Shown piece by piece: positions 16,683 to 26,990 of a stretch of DNA of 64,000 bases. The translations under genes were made by a program, and so were the position numbers. Numbering within the stretch: position 1 is the stretch's first letter; each line of letters begins with the position of its first letter. The stretch comes from Nocardioidaceae bacterium (GTDB lineage: Bacteria; Actinomycetota; Actinomycetes; Propionibacteriales; Nocardioidaceae): positions 1 through 64,000 of the forward strand of contig JAQSWV010000008.1 in NCBI GenBank assembly GCA_029266455.1. Direction: 5' to 3'. A model generated the notes under the pieces. The model worked only from the letters and a program-made list of their open reading frames with translations, ran no database searches and was not told where the DNA came from.

Positions 16683-17078
16683 CTAGCGCAGCGAGGACCA
16701 CGGCTCCTGGTCGGCGACCTCCTCCAGCCCGTACCCGGTCTCGCCTCCCAGCGATGGGGAGATGACGACCTGCAGGTACGCCGTGTCCGCGTCGTCGTTG
16801 AAGGACGCGTGCACGACGCCCGCCGCGACGAACACCGAGTCGCCCGCGGTGAGGGTGGACGACTCCTCCTCCACGTACTGCGTGATGGTCCCCTGCTTGA
16901 CGATGATCATCTCCTCCTGGCCCGGGTGTCGGTGGAAGTCGTGACCACCGCCGGGCTGCAGCTCCACGTCCATGACGACCAGGTGCTGGGCCCCCTGGGC
17001 AGGTACCAGGCGCCAGCCGATCACTCCCCAGTCGAACTGCTCCCGGCGTACGTCGGCCAGTGGGATGAACAAGCTCAT
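16683..17078 (-). CDS. Cupin-domain protein
   Basis: 131-residue single-domain cupin. Motif 1 reads PGGGHDFHRHPGQEEMIIVK with His/His/Glu ligands, and motif 2 is GDSVFVAAGVVHASFN with the last His, so a bound metal is likely. Small cupins act as isomerases, dioxygenases or sugar-binding proteins. The ATG overlaps the stop of the Tm-1-like gene (ATGA) and has GAGGAG just upstream, making it the last gene of the ten-gene minus-strand operon. Its role in the pathway is not known. Confidence 0.8.
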   Translation of the reverse strand: MSLFIPLADVRREQFDWGVIGWRLVPAQGAQHLVVMDVELQPGGGHDFHRHPGQEEMIIVKQGTITQYVEEESSTLTAGDSVFVAAGVVHASFNDDADTAYLQVVISPSLGGETGYGLEEVADQEPWSSLR

Positions 17079-18292
17079 CGGTCTCCTCGTGGTGTCGTGA
17101 TCATCTCGTGCAGACGGTCGGCCATGGCCAGCGCGAACTGCTCGTCGTTGACGTCGAGATCCAGGTCGTGACGCTCGACATCGACCAAGGTCTCCGCCAG
17201 CCCCGCGAGCAGCGCCTCGTCGGCTTGCGGGTCGTGGAACGGCTGTCCTGCGACGGCGATCATGGACACGCCCCTTCGCGGCACGAAGAGCGCTGTCGGA
17301 CCCGTCGCCGCACTCAGCTTGCGCCCCACCTGGCGGCCGAGCTCGCGGCACTCGTCCGGGGAGGTGCGCATCAGCGTGACCGTCGGATTGTGCACATAGA
17401 GGGTGCGATCCTCGAATCGGGGCGGGACGGTCTCCCTCGGACCGAAGTTCACCATGTCCAGAGCGCCGAGCGACACCACCTGCGGCAGACCAGCGGCACC
17501 GGCCGCCTCGAGCCGGTCCGGGCCCGCCGAGAGCACGCCGCCGACGAGCTCGTCGGCCAGCTCGGTCGTCGTCAGATCGAGTACGCCGGCCAGGAAGCCA
17601 CCGGCGGCAAGAGTCTCCATCGACTGGCCACCGGTTCCCGTCGCGTGGAAGACGAGCACCTCGTAGCCGAGCTCCTCGAGCCGCTCCCGCGCACGAGTGA
17701 CGCCGGGCGTCGTCACGCCGAACATCGACGCTCCGACCAGCGGCTTGTGCTCCATCGACGGCATCGACGCGCCGGCCATCCCGGCAATGGCACCCGCAGC
17801 GTTGGTCAGGATCCGTGCCGACATCGAGTTGATCCCGGCGATGTCGACGACGGAGTACATCATCGTCACGTCGACGGCCCCGACGTAGGGACGGGTGTCC
17901 CCGGAGGCCAGCGTGGACACCATCAGCTTCGGCACACCGACCGGGAGCGCCCGCATGGCGGTGGTCACGATCGACGAACCGCCCGACCCGCCGATCCCCA
18001 GCAGCCCCTGCACCCGCCCCTGGGCGTGCAGGGACATCAGCAGCGCCGCCGCCCCACGACCCATGGCCTCGGTCGCTGCGCCGCGGTCCCCGGCGGAGGC
18101 CAGCTCGCCGATGTTCTCGCCCGCCGAGCGGGCGACCTCCTCGCGCGAGATGTCCGGCTCGATCTGCGGCGCGTAGACCCCGACGTCGACGACCAGCACG
18201 TCGACCCCGTGCTCGTGGAGCCGGTCGCGGAGGAAGTCGTACTCATGACCCTTGGTGTCGAGGGTTCCGGCAAGGACGACGGTGGGCATCAC
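17075..18292 (-). CDS. Tm-1-like ATP-binding (UPF0261) protein, copy A
   Basis: 405 residues, the full length of the UPF0261 family related to the N-terminal half of the plant virus-resistance protein Tm-1. The N-terminal nucleotide-binding half begins [20 protein letters not shown] and has [20 protein letters not shown] near residue 98; the C-terminal half contains [17 protein letters not shown] near 215 and [10 protein letters not shown] near 345. The biochemical function in bacteria is not established. It lies between the PEP-hydrolase-like gene (20 bp upstream) and the cupin gene (4-bp overlap). A second copy is in the opposite arm at 29593-30840. Confidence 0.88.
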   Translation of the reverse strand: MMPTVVLAGTLDTKGHEYDFLRDRLHEHGVDVLVVDVGVYAPQIEPDISREEVARSAGENIGELASAGDRGAATEAMGRGAAALLMSLHAQGRVQGLLGIGGSGGSSIVTTAMRALPVGVPKLMVSTLASGDTRPYVGAVDVTMMYSVVDIAGINSMSARILTNAAGAIAGMAGASMPSMEHKPLVGASMFGVTTPGVTRARERLEELGYEVLVFHATGTGGQSMETLAAGGFLAGVLDLTTTELADELVGGVLSAGPDRLEAAGAAGLPQVVSLGALDMVNFGPRETVPPRFEDRTLYVHNPTVTLMRTSPDECRELGRQVGRKLSAATGPTALFVPRRGVSMIAVAGQPFHDPQADEALLAGLAETLVDVERHDLDLDVNDEQFALAMADRLHEMITTPRGDR

Positions 18293-18311
18293 AGGCTCCG
18301 GGCTCGGGCGG

Positions 18312-19136
18312 TCAGAAGGTCACGGCCTTGAAGGACTCGGTCTGCGCCTTGAGAGCCTGCTCGGTGGGCAACCGCTCCATGCTCGAGGCCCCGTAGAAGC
18401 CGTGCACGTCCTTGGCGTTCCGAAGGACGTATGCGGCGTCGGACGGGTCGGCGATGGGGCCACCGTGGCAGAGCACCAGCACGTCGGACCGCACCGCGCG
18501 CGCTGCGGCGCCCCATCGGTCGACGCGGTCGACGCAGTCGTCCAGGGTCAGCGCCGTCTCGGCGCCGATGCTGCCGCCGGTGGTCAGCCCCATGTGGCAC
18601 ACGATGATGTCGGCACCCGCCTCGGCCATGGCCGAGGCGTCGTCCTCGCTGAACACGTACGGCGTCGTGAGGAGGTCGAGGTCGCGTGCCTGTCCGATCA
18701 TCGCGACCTCGAGTGCGTAGCCCATGCCGGTCTCCTCGAGGTTCTGGCGGAAGACGCCGTCGATGAGCCCCACCGTCGGGAAGTTCTGCACGCCGGCGAA
18801 GCCCATCCGCTTCAGCTCGGTGAGGAACATCTCCGGTAGGTAGAAGGGATCCGTTCCGTTCACGCCGGCCAGCACGGGCGTGTGCCGGACCACCGGCAGC
18901 ACCTCGTGAGCCATCTCGACCACGATGTCGTTGGCGTTGCCGTACGCCAGCAGGCCGGCCAACGAGCCGCGCCCGGCCATCCGGTAGCGACCGGAGTTGT
19001 AGATGACGATGAGGTCGATGCCGCCGGCCTCCTCCCACTTGGCAGACAGCCCGGTGCCGGCACCGCCGCCGACGATGGGCTCTCTGCGTGCAGCCATCTG
19101 CTGGAAGCGCGCGACAAGGTCGCCACGGGAACTCAT
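18312..19136 (-). CDS. Phosphoenolpyruvate-hydrolase-family TIM-barrel protein
   Basis: 274-residue TIM barrel of the PEP-mutase/PEP-hydrolase-like family that forms the C-terminal half of plant Tm-1. Visible segments: [75 protein letters not shown] and [11 protein letters not shown]. The reaction is unknown for this family. It is directly upstream of the Tm-1-like gene, so the two halves of plant Tm-1 are here adjacent separate genes, in reverse order. Part of the ten-gene catabolic operon. Confidence 0.85.
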   Translation of the reverse strand: MSSRGDLVARFQQMAARREPIVGGGAGTGLSAKWEEAGGIDLIVIYNSGRYRMAGRGSLAGLLAYGNANDIVVEMAHEVLPVVRHTPVLAGVNGTDPFYLPEMFLTELKRMGFAGVQNFPTVGLIDGVFRQNLEETGMGYALEVAMIGQARDLDLLTTPYVFSEDDASAMAEAGADIIVCHMGLTTGGSIGAETALTLDDCVDRVDRWGAAARAVRSDVLVLCHGGPIADPSDAAYVLRNAKDVHGFYGASSMERLPTEQALKAQTESFKAVTF

Positions 19137-19151
19137 GGTGTCGCTGGCTCC

Positions 19152-20396
19152 TCAGCTCCGGAATGCCTCGCGACCGATCCCCTGGACAGGGATGCCCTGC
19201 GCGGCGAGAACCTCGTGCTGCAGCGCGTACATGGCCGCCGCGGCACGGTCGATGTGTCGGGTGAAGTCGATGGACCCGGCGAGGATCGGCCTCAGCAGGT
19301 CCTTGTCCTGCACGCGAGCGGCGGGGTACTCGTGCTCGACGATCAGCGGCATGCTGGCCACGTCGACGTCGAGCAGCTCGCGCGCCGCCAGCTGGTGGTC
19401 GAGCCAGTCGACCGTCCGGTTCTGCAGGTACGCGAGTGGGTCGTGCCGGGCGGTGCCGGGCAGCTCGTGCTCGCACAGCACCGTCTGCTTCTTCCAGGCG
19501 TTGGCCAGGTCGGCGGGATTCTCGGAGACGTGGTCCCCGTCCCAGTCCCCGCGCTGGACGGTCTGGCCTCCGTAGCCCCAGGCGGCGACGCCCCTGGCGT
19601 CGATGACCTGACCCTTCACGTGCATGCCGGCGATGAGGAACCCGTAACCCTCGTCGACGAGGTACTGGAACATCGAGCGCGTGTCCTGACCCATGAGGAT
19701 CGAGTGGGACGGGTCGTAATGGATGCGGAACTGGTCACCCACCCCGTGCCGCTCGCTGATCTTGTGCAGGGCGATCCACATCGCAGGCGTGTAGGCGATG
19801 TTGTTGTGGAAGTTGTCGCCAGGGCTCCAGCCGGGCATCGGGCACTGCTCGACCCGATAGGACAGGCCGCGGTCCTTGGCTTCCTGCAGCAGCGGCACGA
19901 ACCCCTCTTCGAAGTCGATCAGGTTCTGATCCATGGACCGGGACTGGTTGCGCCCGACGAAGCCGGTCACCGCGGGGACGCCCAGCAGCACGGCAGCGTC
20001 CATGACCCGGAGCATGAAGTCGTGCTTCTTGCGGCGAATCACCGGATCCTCGTGCAGCAGGTCGTCGAAGTACGCGACGTCGGCGATGCTCACGCCGGTC
20101 GCCTCGACGGCCGACCGGACCCGCTTGGCCCGTTGCTCGTCGAAGGGGTCGCGCAGGTCCAGCGTGTTGGCGACCGGGTCGAGCATGGCCTCGGGCGGTA
20201 CGTCGGCCAGCGACGGGTGCAAGGCCGCGGAGAGCTCGATGCAGTCTGCGTTCAGCTCCTTCGCGTACTCGAGCCACTGCTCGACGGCCAGATCGGGGTC
20301 GGCGTCACGCTCCTCCCGGGGTGTCAGCTCCTGCAGGGCGGCGGTGAGCACACCCACCGGCATGAAGGTGGGACGGTACTGCTGGGTCTCGGTCAT
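19152..20396 (-). CDS. Sugar phosphate isomerase/epimerase-like TIM barrel (long type)
   Basis: 414-residue protein of the AP-endonuclease-2/xylose-isomerase-like superfamily, longer than the common ~290. Metal-site features of the fold are seen: [10 protein letters not shown] near residue 51, [50 protein letters not shown] and VEHEYP. The ATG at 20396 has GGAAGG upstream and lies 19 bp after the dehydrogenase gene. By analogy with inositol and keto-sugar pathways it would isomerise or epimerise the product of the dehydrogenase; the substrate is unknown. Confidence 0.82.
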   Translation of the reverse strand: MTETQQYRPTFMPVGVLTAALQELTPREERDADPDLAVEQWLEYAKELNADCIELSAALHPSLADVPPEAMLDPVANTLDLRDPFDEQRAKRVRSAVEATGVSIADVAYFDDLLHEDPVIRRKKHDFMLRVMDAAVLLGVPAVTGFVGRNQSRSMDQNLIDFEEGFVPLLQEAKDRGLSYRVEQCPMPGWSPGDNFHNNIAYTPAMWIALHKISERHGVGDQFRIHYDPSHSILMGQDTRSMFQYLVDEGYGFLIAGMHVKGQVIDARGVAAWGYGGQTVQRGDWDGDHVSENPADLANAWKKQTVLCEHELPGTARHDPLAYLQNRTVDWLDHQLAARELLDVDVASMPLIVEHEYPAARVQDKDLLRPILAGSIDFTRHIDRAAAAMYALQHEVLAAQGIPVQGIGREAFRS

Positions 20397-20415
20397 GGCG
20401 GAGCCTTCCTGAGCG

Positions 20416-21603
20416 TCAGACATCGGCGACGTCGACCGGCGCACGGTTGCGAGCCGAGGCGATCGCCGCGTGGAGGACACGCTGGGTCTTCAGTGCGTCG
20501 GCGAAATCGGGGAGCGCGGCGACGGGCTGGCCCCCGCCGAGGACGGTGAGGATGTCACTGGCCTGGTTCACGAACGTGTGCTCATAGCCGAGGCCGTGGC
20601 TGTCCGGCCACCACGCCTCGACGTAGGGATGCCCGCTGCCTGCGCGGGTGACGTCGATGGTGGTCCACCCCTGCACGGCGGAGTCGTTGTCCAGGTTGTA
20701 GAAGTGCAGCTCGTTCATGCGCTCGAAGTCGAAGCGGAGCGCGCCTCGCTCGCCGTGGATCTCGAAGCGGTTCCCGTTGTGGTAGCCGGTCGCGAGCCGA
20801 CTGGCCTCGAAGCTCGCAAGCGCGCCGCCACTCATCCTGGCCAGGAACAGCACGGCGTCGTCGACGGTGCTGCGTCCCTTGGCCCCGGCGGTTGCCGCGC
20901 CGGCACCTCCGATCTCGCCGCCGGCGGCACCTGCCAGCAGGTCGCGCTCCTCGATGAAGGTGTGCTCGATGGCACCCTCCACCGTCACGATCTCCTCGCC
21001 GGTGATGAAGCGCACCGTGTCGATGATGTGTGCGTTGAGGTCCCCGTGCGCCCCTGAGCCGGCGACATCACCCTGGAAGCGCCACAGCAGCGGGGTGTCC
21101 GGGCCGCCCCAGCTCTGCAGGTAGGCGGCGCGCACGTGGTAGATCCGTCCGAGTGCTCCGGAGGCAACCAGTCGCTGGGCCAGTGCCACCGCCGGTACCC
21201 GCCGGTAGTTGAACCAGACGAAGGTGCTGCCACTGGCGCCCTCCGCCGCATCGGTCATCGCCTGCGCATCCGTGAGCCTGCCTGCCAGCGGCTTCTCGCA
21301 CGCCACGTGCTTGCCCGCCTCCAGCGCCGCGATCGCCTGTTCGGCGTGCACACCGTTGGGTGTGGCGACGTCAACCAGCCCGACGTCCGCTGACTGCACC
21401 ACTGACTGCCAGTCCGTGGAGGTCTGCTGCCATCCCCATCGGTCGGCGAACTCCTGGAGGTCGGACGCCGAGCGCCCCGCCACCGTGTGCATGACCGGCA
21501 GCGGCTCGACCGGGAAGAACTTGCCGACGTTGAGCCAGGCGTTGGAGTGCGCTCGCCCCATGAACTTGGAGCCCAACAACGCCACGTTGATGGTCGTCGT
21601 CAT
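20416..21603 (-). CDS. Gfo/Idh/MocA-family NAD(P)-dependent dehydrogenase
   Basis: 395-residue sugar/cyclitol dehydrogenase. N-terminal Rossmann domain starts [19 protein letters not shown] (one glycine of the usual GxGxxG is changed to GSKFMG). The catalytic motif is [12 protein letters not shown] with the conserved Lys, and the C-terminal domain holds [20 protein letters not shown] with the conserved Asp/His pair. Its start overlaps the livF stop (ATGA). Homologues oxidise myo-inositol, glucose derivatives or similar polyols, which suggests the imported compound is polyhydroxylated. Confidence 0.88.
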   Translation of the reverse strand: MTTTINVALLGSKFMGRAHSNAWLNVGKFFPVEPLPVMHTVAGRSASDLQEFADRWGWQQTSTDWQSVVQSADVGLVDVATPNGVHAEQAIAALEAGKHVACEKPLAGRLTDAQAMTDAAEGASGSTFVWFNYRRVPAVALAQRLVASGALGRIYHVRAAYLQSWGGPDTPLLWRFQGDVAGSGAHGDLNAHIIDTVRFITGEEIVTVEGAIEHTFIEERDLLAGAAGGEIGGAGAATAGAKGRSTVDDAVLFLARMSGGALASFEASRLATGYHNGNRFEIHGERGALRFDFERMNELHFYNLDNDSAVQGWTTIDVTRAGSGHPYVEAWWPDSHGLGYEHTFVNQASDILTVLGGGQPVAALPDFADALKTQRVLHAAIASARNRAPVDVADV

Positions 21604-22361
21604 TCGGTCCTCTCTCTCGACGCCCCGTTCGGGTGGTCCCCGGCCTCTACCGCGGTGCCGACGCCCAGGTATCGGCGCTGGAGCTCAGGATCGGCCTGCA
21701 GCTCGGACGCGGTCGTCTCGGCCTGGATGCGTCCGGACACCATCACGAGCTGGCGTTCGGCCATCGCGGTGGCGGCGCGCAGCTTCTGCTCGACGACGAG
21801 CACGGCCGTCCCCTCGGCGACCAGGCGGTGGACGACGTCCACGAGAACGTCGACGATGGTCGGCGCCAACCCCTCCGACGGTTCGTCCATGAGCACGAGG
21901 GAACCGTTCAGCAGCAGTGCTCTGCCGACCGCAAGCATCTGCTGCTCGCCGCCGGACAGATCCGTTCCGCCGCTGCTCCTGCGCTGCGCCAGGCGGGGGA
22001 ACAGCTCGTACACCGCCTCGGGCGTCCAGCGCTTGCCGCGCGTTCCCTTGGCCAGCATGGCCAGGTGCTCGTCGACCGTCAGCGATGCGAACAGGCGGCG
22101 GCCCTGGGGGACGTAGGAGATGCCGCGCCGTGCGACCTTCTCAGGGGCGCGACCTTCGATGTGCTCCCCGTGCAGGAGCACCTCACCACTGGTGGTGGGG
22201 ACGAGCCCCATCAGCGTGTCGCACAAGGTGGTCTTGCCCATGCCGTTGCGGCCGATGATGCCGACCGCCTCGACGCCCATGCTGAAGCTGATCCCGTCCA
22301 GCACCCGCGAGTCGCCGTAGCCGGAGCACAGACCCCGGACCTCCAGCAGGGGTTCGCTCAT
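21600..22361 (-). CDS. Branched-chain-type ABC importer ATPase (LivF-like)
   Basis: 253-residue ATPase. Walker A GRNGMGKTT, signature DLSGGEQQMLAVGRALL, Walker B LVLMDEPSEGLAPTIVD and VEQ-type switch region (VLVVEQKLRAA) mark the LivF subgroup. Overlaps livG upstream and the dehydrogenase downstream, both by ATGA, so all three are translationally coupled. LivF-type systems import amino acids, urea, amides or aromatic and polar acids, so the name does not fix the substrate. Confidence 0.92.
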   Translation of the reverse strand: MSEPLLEVRGLCSGYGDSRVLDGISFSMGVEAVGIIGRNGMGKTTLCDTLMGLVPTTSGEVLLHGEHIEGRAPEKVARRGISYVPQGRRLFASLTVDEHLAMLAKGTRGKRWTPEAVYELFPRLAQRRSSGGTDLSGGEQQMLAVGRALLLNGSLVLMDEPSEGLAPTIVDVLVDVVHRLVAEGTAVLVVEQKLRAATAMAERQLVMVSGRIQAETTASELQADPELQRRYLGVGTAVEAGDHPNGASRERTE

Positions 22362-23155
22362 GTGTGGGCCTCGCTGCCCAGATAGATCTCGTGGACGAGG
22401 GAGTTGGCCTGGACCTCCTCGGGTGAGCCGGATGCGACGACAAGACCGTCTGCCATCACGACGACCCGACGCCCCACCTGGAACGCGACGTCCATGTCGT
22501 GTTCGATCAGCAGCAGCGTGGTGTGCGCGGGAAGCTGCTCGAGCAGCTCGGTGAGCCGTTCGCGCTCGCCGCGCGAGAGGCCTGAGGCCGGCTCGTCGAG
22601 CAGCAGCACGTCGGGATCGGTGGCCAGGGCCATCCCGATCTCCAGCTGCCGCTTCTGGCCGTGCGACAGGTCGCTGACCCGCATGCCGATCCGGTCCTCC
22701 AGCCAGACCGCGGACGCCGCCGCCCGCGCACGATCGCGAAGGTCGCGACCCACCCGGCCCGGCCACAGCAGGGACATGTGCCGTCCTCGCCTGCCGACCA
22801 GGGCGAGGTAGAGGTTGTCCGCGACCGTGAGCCCCGGGAACGACCGCGCCTTCTGGTACGTGCGGGCCACGCCGAGGCGGGGCCGGTGCCGGGAGGGCAG
22901 CCGAGTGCAGTCCACGCCCTTGATGACCACCGAGCCCTGGGTCGGTACGAGATCACCGGCCACCACGTTGAACAACGTCGTCTTGCCGGCCCCGTTCGGA
23001 CCGAGGATGGCCAGGCGCTGGCCCTGGGCGACGTCGAGGTCGACGCCTCCCAGGGCCAGCAGGCCACCGAACGCCATCGTGACCGAGCTCAGCTGGACGA
23101 CGCTGCTCGTGTCGCCGCCGTCGATGCCGCCCGCCGCGGTGGCGTCCGGTGCCAT
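22358..23155 (-). CDS. Branched-chain-type ABC importer ATPase (LivG-like)
   Basis: 265 residues. Walker A GPNGAGKTT, Q-loop region ARTYQKARSFPGLTV typical of LivG, signature LSHGQKRQLEIGMALATDP, Walker B VLLLDEPASGLSRGE, switch His in LLIEHDMDVAF. The signature has His for Gly (LSHGQ), as in the urea/amide subgroup of this family. 43 bp after the binding-protein gene. Confidence 0.92.
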   Translation of the reverse strand: MAPDATAAGGIDGGDTSSVVQLSSVTMAFGGLLALGGVDLDVAQGQRLAILGPNGAGKTTLFNVVAGDLVPTQGSVVIKGVDCTRLPSRHRPRLGVARTYQKARSFPGLTVADNLYLALVGRRGRHMSLLWPGRVGRDLRDRARAAASAVWLEDRIGMRVSDLSHGQKRQLEIGMALATDPDVLLLDEPASGLSRGERERLTELLEQLPAHTTLLLIEHDMDVAFQVGRRVVVMADGLVVASGSPEEVQANSLVHEIYLGSEAHT

Positions 23156-23198
23156 GGCCCTCCTCGTTCGGTGTGGTCAGTGCATCCCGTCGGAGCGA

Positions 23199-24677
23199 CT
23201 ACTCCTGCGGCTTACCGTCGACCACGGGGATGGCGTTTCCGACCCACGGCAGGTCCGCTTCCTCGCAGGGCGGGAAGTCGCGACTGGGTGGCGGCGTGTC
23301 GGTGCTGAAGGTGCCACCGAACGTCTGGTCCACCTCGGGGATGATCGCCACCGCCTCCTGCACGATCTCGCCGTCCTTCTCGACCAGCTGCGACAGCCCG
23401 ACGTCCACGATGCCGCTGCGGTTCTCGTCGAGGCTGATCGGGCCGTACGGCAGGTCCAGCTCCAGCTCGGCGAGCGCCGGCTGCAGCGCGTCGGGGGACG
23501 GGTCCCCGCCCGTCTCCTCCAGCGCCTCGACCAGCGCCACGCCGGCCGAGTAGTAGCCGTACATGAACCCGAAGCCGGCGGCCGCCGAGGGCGGGCCGGG
23601 CTCACCACCGGTGATGCCGCTGGCCAGGGTGTTCCAGGTCTTGTCCGCGCTGGCGAGGTACTGCTGGATCTCCGGAGTCTGGACGTCGCCTGGAAGCACC
23701 GCGAAGCCGCCGACGTAGGCCCCGGCGATGTCGGTGCCGAGCGCCTGTGCCAGGTCGGGGTTGAAGAACAGGTTGCCGGCGTGCTGGTCACCGGTCAGGT
23801 CACCCTTGGCGTTGACGAACGCCTCCAGCGCCGCCTGCGTCCCGGTGCCGCCGACGGCCCAGAAGTAGCCGTCCACCTCGTCGGGGTTGGGCAGCTGCTG
23901 GATGTACGACGAGTAGTCGGTCGTCCCCAACGGCGGGAAGACCCGGGTGGTGACGTCTCCGCCGACACCGCAGAAGTCGGCGATGAACCCGGCAGCGGAG
24001 GTGTGGCCGAAGCTGTAGTCGTCGGCGATGACCGCGACCGTGTCCCAGCCCTCCTCGTTGTGCAGGATGTCGCCCATCCCGGCATTCCAGATGGCACCGT
24101 CGCCGTGGAACCGGAAGAAGTTCGGTGCCTGCACCTGCAGGGTCGGCTCCTGGGAGCCGGCGATGCCGGACAGCACGGTCAGCTCGGGGTTCGCCTTCGC
24201 GTACTCCGCGACGGCGATCCCCTCGTCCCCCGAGAGCGGACCGATCACGATGTTGGCCCCCTCCTGCTCGACCAGCTGACGGATCTCTTCCGAGATGGTG
24301 TCGGCGGTGTCGTCGCCGCAGCCGATGCCGACGAGCTCGATGGGAGTCCCGTTGACGGTCGCCCCCGTCCAGCCGTCGAGCGCGCTGGTCTTGGACTCCA
24401 CCTTCGCGCCGGCCAGGTTCGACAGGGCGAGGGCCACACCGGCAACGGTGTCCTCGTGGAAGCCGCCGAAGGGTCCCTCGCACTCACCCAGGACGCCGAG
24501 CTTGACACCACTCTCCTCGGTGGCACCTGGCGCGCCGTCTCCACCCCCGCCGCCCGAGCCTCCACTCGAGTCCGACGATTCGTCGTCCGAGCCGCCGCAC
24601 CCGGCGGCCACCAGGGCGATGACCGACACGGCGGTGGCAGGGAGCACCCACCTCGACTTTCGCGATCGACTTCTCAT
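23199..24677 (-). CDS. Substrate-binding lipoprotein of branched-chain-type ABC importer (LivK-like)
   Basis: 492-residue lipoprotein, larger than ordinary LivK (~370). The signal peptide ends with the lipobox VAAGC (Cys27), then a Ser/Gly-rich linker to about residue 55. The binding domain runs from VKLGVLGECEGPFGGFHEDT to the end, with NIVIGPLSGDEGIAVAEYAK in lobe one and YSAGVALVEALEETGGDPSP near the end. AAAGGA is nine bases before the ATG. Amide- and urea-binding relatives have this architecture, but the ligand cannot be read from the sequence. Confidence 0.9.
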   Translation of the reverse strand: MRSRSRKSRWVLPATAVSVIALVAAGCGGSDDESSDSSGGSGGGGGDGAPGATEESGVKLGVLGECEGPFGGFHEDTVAGVALALSNLAGAKVESKTSALDGWTGATVNGTPIELVGIGCGDDTADTISEEIRQLVEQEGANIVIGPLSGDEGIAVAEYAKANPELTVLSGIAGSQEPTLQVQAPNFFRFHGDGAIWNAGMGDILHNEEGWDTVAVIADDYSFGHTSAAGFIADFCGVGGDVTTRVFPPLGTTDYSSYIQQLPNPDEVDGYFWAVGGTGTQAALEAFVNAKGDLTGDQHAGNLFFNPDLAQALGTDIAGAYVGGFAVLPGDVQTPEIQQYLASADKTWNTLASGITGGEPGPPSAAAGFGFMYGYYSAGVALVEALEETGGDPSPDALQPALAELELDLPYGPISLDENRSGIVDVGLSQLVEKDGEIVQEAVAIIPEVDQTFGGTFSTDTPPPSRDFPPCEEADLPWVGNAIPVVDGKPQE

Positions 24678-24763
24678 GCGGTGTGTTCCTTTCGCCTTGC
24701 TGGCGGGGCGACGGTCGCTCCGCGCTTCGTCGTGCCGCCCCGTGGCGACCGGACCGTTCTCTC

Positions 24764-25828
24764 TCACTGCAGTCCTCCCGGGCCCGTTCGAACCGGGCTC
24801 GTGGACGTCGTCGGTGGCTCGACCGAGTGCTGGGTGGGCTTTCCGAGCCCTCTGCCCCGACTGAGGCGCTCGAGTATCCCAGCCAGTCCCTCGGGCGACA
24901 GCACCATGATCAGCAGCACCATCAGGCCGATGACGGTGTTGAACCGGTCGGGCGTCAGCCCGATCTGGTCGATCAGCGGAATCGACTTGGTGTAGGTGTT
25001 GAGCAGGACGTAGACGAGCGCGCCGAGCCACGCACCCTCGAAGTACGAGATCCCGCCGATGACGGCGATGATCAGGATCGCCAGCGTGGGACCGATGTTG
25101 ATCGATGCCGGGTCGATCTGCTTGCGCCACCAGACGTTGAGCAGCCCGGCGACCCCCGCGACCAGTCCACCCAGGGTGAAGGCCAGTGTCCGGTGCAGGG
25201 CGACGTTGAAGCCCAGCGAGCTCATCCGAATGGGGTCGTCACGCACCCCCTGCATGGCCAGCCCGAAATTGGTGCGGCCGATGGCCCGGAACGCGATGTA
25301 GGCCAGCACTGACAGTACGAGGGCGGCGTAGTACAGGTTCACCGGTTCGGTGAACGGCTCGGGAGCCACGATGCTCGTAATGCCGCTCGGACCGGAGATC
25401 GTGACGACCTGGGCGAAGACCGTGTAGCCGATGACGCCGTAGACCAGCGTGAGCATCAGGAAGTAGATGCCGGTCGTCCGGCTCGCCAGTGCTCCCAGCA
25501 GGAAGGCGACGACCGTGGTGACGGCGAGGGCGAAGACGACGGCCACCCAGGGTGACAGGCCGAGATTGAGGCCTCGCGCCCCTTCCGAGAGTGCAGCGTT
25601 ACCGAACATGAACCCGGCCACACCTGCGAGCAGCAGCTGGGCCAGCGAGATCATCCCGCCGTACGCGGTGAGGAACACGATGGTGGCGGCCATCAGCCCG
25701 AGGATCAGCGTCTGGGTCATGATGAAACGGACGAAGAAGTCCGAGCCGAACGCCGGCAGCACCAGCAGCAGCACCACCACCGCCGCCACCACCGCGTTCG
25801 TGCGGGTGAGTGACCTGCGCGAGATCAT
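24764..25828 (-). CDS. Branched-chain-type ABC importer permease (LivM-like)
   Basis: 354 residues with eight or nine hydrophobic segments. LivM features: TAYGGMISLAQLLLAGVAGF, GRTNFGLAMQGVRDDPIRMS (EAA-like coupling loop) and IIAVIGGISYFEGAWLGALV. The ATG overlaps the livH stop (ATGA). The last ~30 residues are a polar, Pro/Thr-rich tail. Confidence 0.9.
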   Translation of the reverse strand: MISRRSLTRTNAVVAAVVVLLLVLPAFGSDFFVRFIMTQTLILGLMAATIVFLTAYGGMISLAQLLLAGVAGFMFGNAALSEGARGLNLGLSPWVAVVFALAVTTVVAFLLGALASRTTGIYFLMLTLVYGVIGYTVFAQVVTISGPSGITSIVAPEPFTEPVNLYYAALVLSVLAYIAFRAIGRTNFGLAMQGVRDDPIRMSSLGFNVALHRTLAFTLGGLVAGVAGLLNVWWRKQIDPASINIGPTLAILIIAVIGGISYFEGAWLGALVYVLLNTYTKSIPLIDQIGLTPDRFNTVIGLMVLLIMVLSPEGLAGILERLSRGRGLGKPTQHSVEPPTTSTSPVRTGPGGLQ

Positions 25829-26880
25829 GCCGGCCGCCCGAACAGGCCGTAGGGACGGACCGCAAGCACCAGCGCCAGCAGGGCGAACGAGAAGATGACG
25901 GAGTAGAAGGTGTACTGCGAGGGAAGGTACGCCGGCGAGAAGGCCACCACCGTGCCGTAGAGGAGGGAACCGGCCACGGCACCCTTGATTGATCCCAGCC
26001 CTCCGATGATGACCACCACCAGCGAGTTCAGCAGCCAGGTGCCGTCCGAACCCGTGGCGGCGCCAGCGAACGAGGCACCCATGACGCCGCCCACCCCGGC
26101 CAGGAATGCGCCCACGAAGAAGGTCACGGCGAAGACGAGCGTCGCGTTGATGCCGAGCGCCCGCACCATTCCCTCGTCGTCGACACCTGCACGGATGACC
26201 ATGCCCATCCGGGTTCTGGTCAGCCACAGCCACAAAGCCACGCCCACCACCAGGGCGACCGCGAGCATGAACAGCCGGCTGGTGGCGTAGCGCTCGCCGA
26301 ACAGCTCGACGAAGTGCGAGACGGCACCGGGCCACACCATGGTCTTGGCCAGGCCGCCGAACTGACGCAGCATCTGGTCGGCAAGGATCACCGAGATGGC
26401 GATCGTGATCAGCGCCTGCCGCAGCTCCTGCCCCTGGTTCCAGCGCAGGAACACCTGGTGCATGACGACGCCGAGCACCGCCACGAGCGCCGCCGCCAGG
26501 AGCAGTGGCCCGATCCAGGACCAGATCGAGACGTCCTCGGGCGCGATGTTGGTGGTCTTGCCGACCATCGACTGCTGGATAGCTATCGCGGTGAAGCCCG
26601 CCAACAGGAACAGGGAGCCGTGCGCCATGTTGACGGTGCGCATCAGCCCGAAGATCAGGGTGAACCCCGAGGCCACGACGAACAGCAGACCCGCGAAGGT
26701 CAGCGCGTCCAGCAGCGTGACCACGAATCTGCCGGGATCATCCACGGCGGGTCCCGCCGATGTGCCCTCCGCCAGGAAGAGCACCCAGACGGCGACAAAG
26801 GCCAGCACCAGCCAGACGGTCAGCGCCGGCAGCCGACGCGCGACGTCACGGGTGGACGTACGCACCGGGGTGTCGACCAA
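25825..26880 (-). CDS. Branched-chain-type ABC importer permease (LivH-like)
   Basis: 351 residues, first gene of the ten-gene minus operon. LivH hallmarks: SGFTLIFGLMRTVNMAHGSL and NSLVVVIIGGLGSIKGAVAG. The coupling loop region includes TRTRMGMVIRAGVDDEGMVR. TTG at 26880 is taken as start because AAGGAG lies seven bases upstream; the frame is open much further (to 27618) but that part is antisense to the FAD oxidase gene. There is an extra ~60-residue N-terminal region with one additional hydrophobic segment. Confidence 0.88.
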   Translation of the reverse strand: MVDTPVRTSTRDVARRLPALTVWLVLAFVAVWVLFLAEGTSAGPAVDDPGRFVVTLLDALTFAGLLFVVASGFTLIFGLMRTVNMAHGSLFLLAGFTAIAIQQSMVGKTTNIAPEDVSIWSWIGPLLLAAALVAVLGVVMHQVFLRWNQGQELRQALITIAISVILADQMLRQFGGLAKTMVWPGAVSHFVELFGERYATSRLFMLAVALVVGVALWLWLTRTRMGMVIRAGVDDEGMVRALGINATLVFAVTFFVGAFLAGVGGVMGASFAGAATGSDGTWLLNSLVVVIIGGLGSIKGAVAGSLLYGTVVAFSPAYLPSQYTFYSVIFSFALLALVLAVRPYGLFGRPA

Positions 26881-26990
26881 CGCCTGCTCTCCTTCTGACC
26901 TCAGGGGTGGGCGATGAAACTCGCCTGGACGAGTGCGGTGGGCGAGTGACGTGGGCCACAAGGTAGCGAATCCGCAGCCGGATTCATAGG

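Noticed and set aside
18882-20549. Long plus-strand open frame of about 555 codons
   Set aside because: Antisense to the PEP-hydrolase-like and isomerase genes; its translation is rich in Arg/Gly/Val/His with no domain.
22815-24995. Very long plus-strand open frame (over 700 codons)
   Set aside because: It is antisense to the LivG/LivK/LivM genes, whose proteins are clearly conserved; the long frame is a by-product of high GC codon use.
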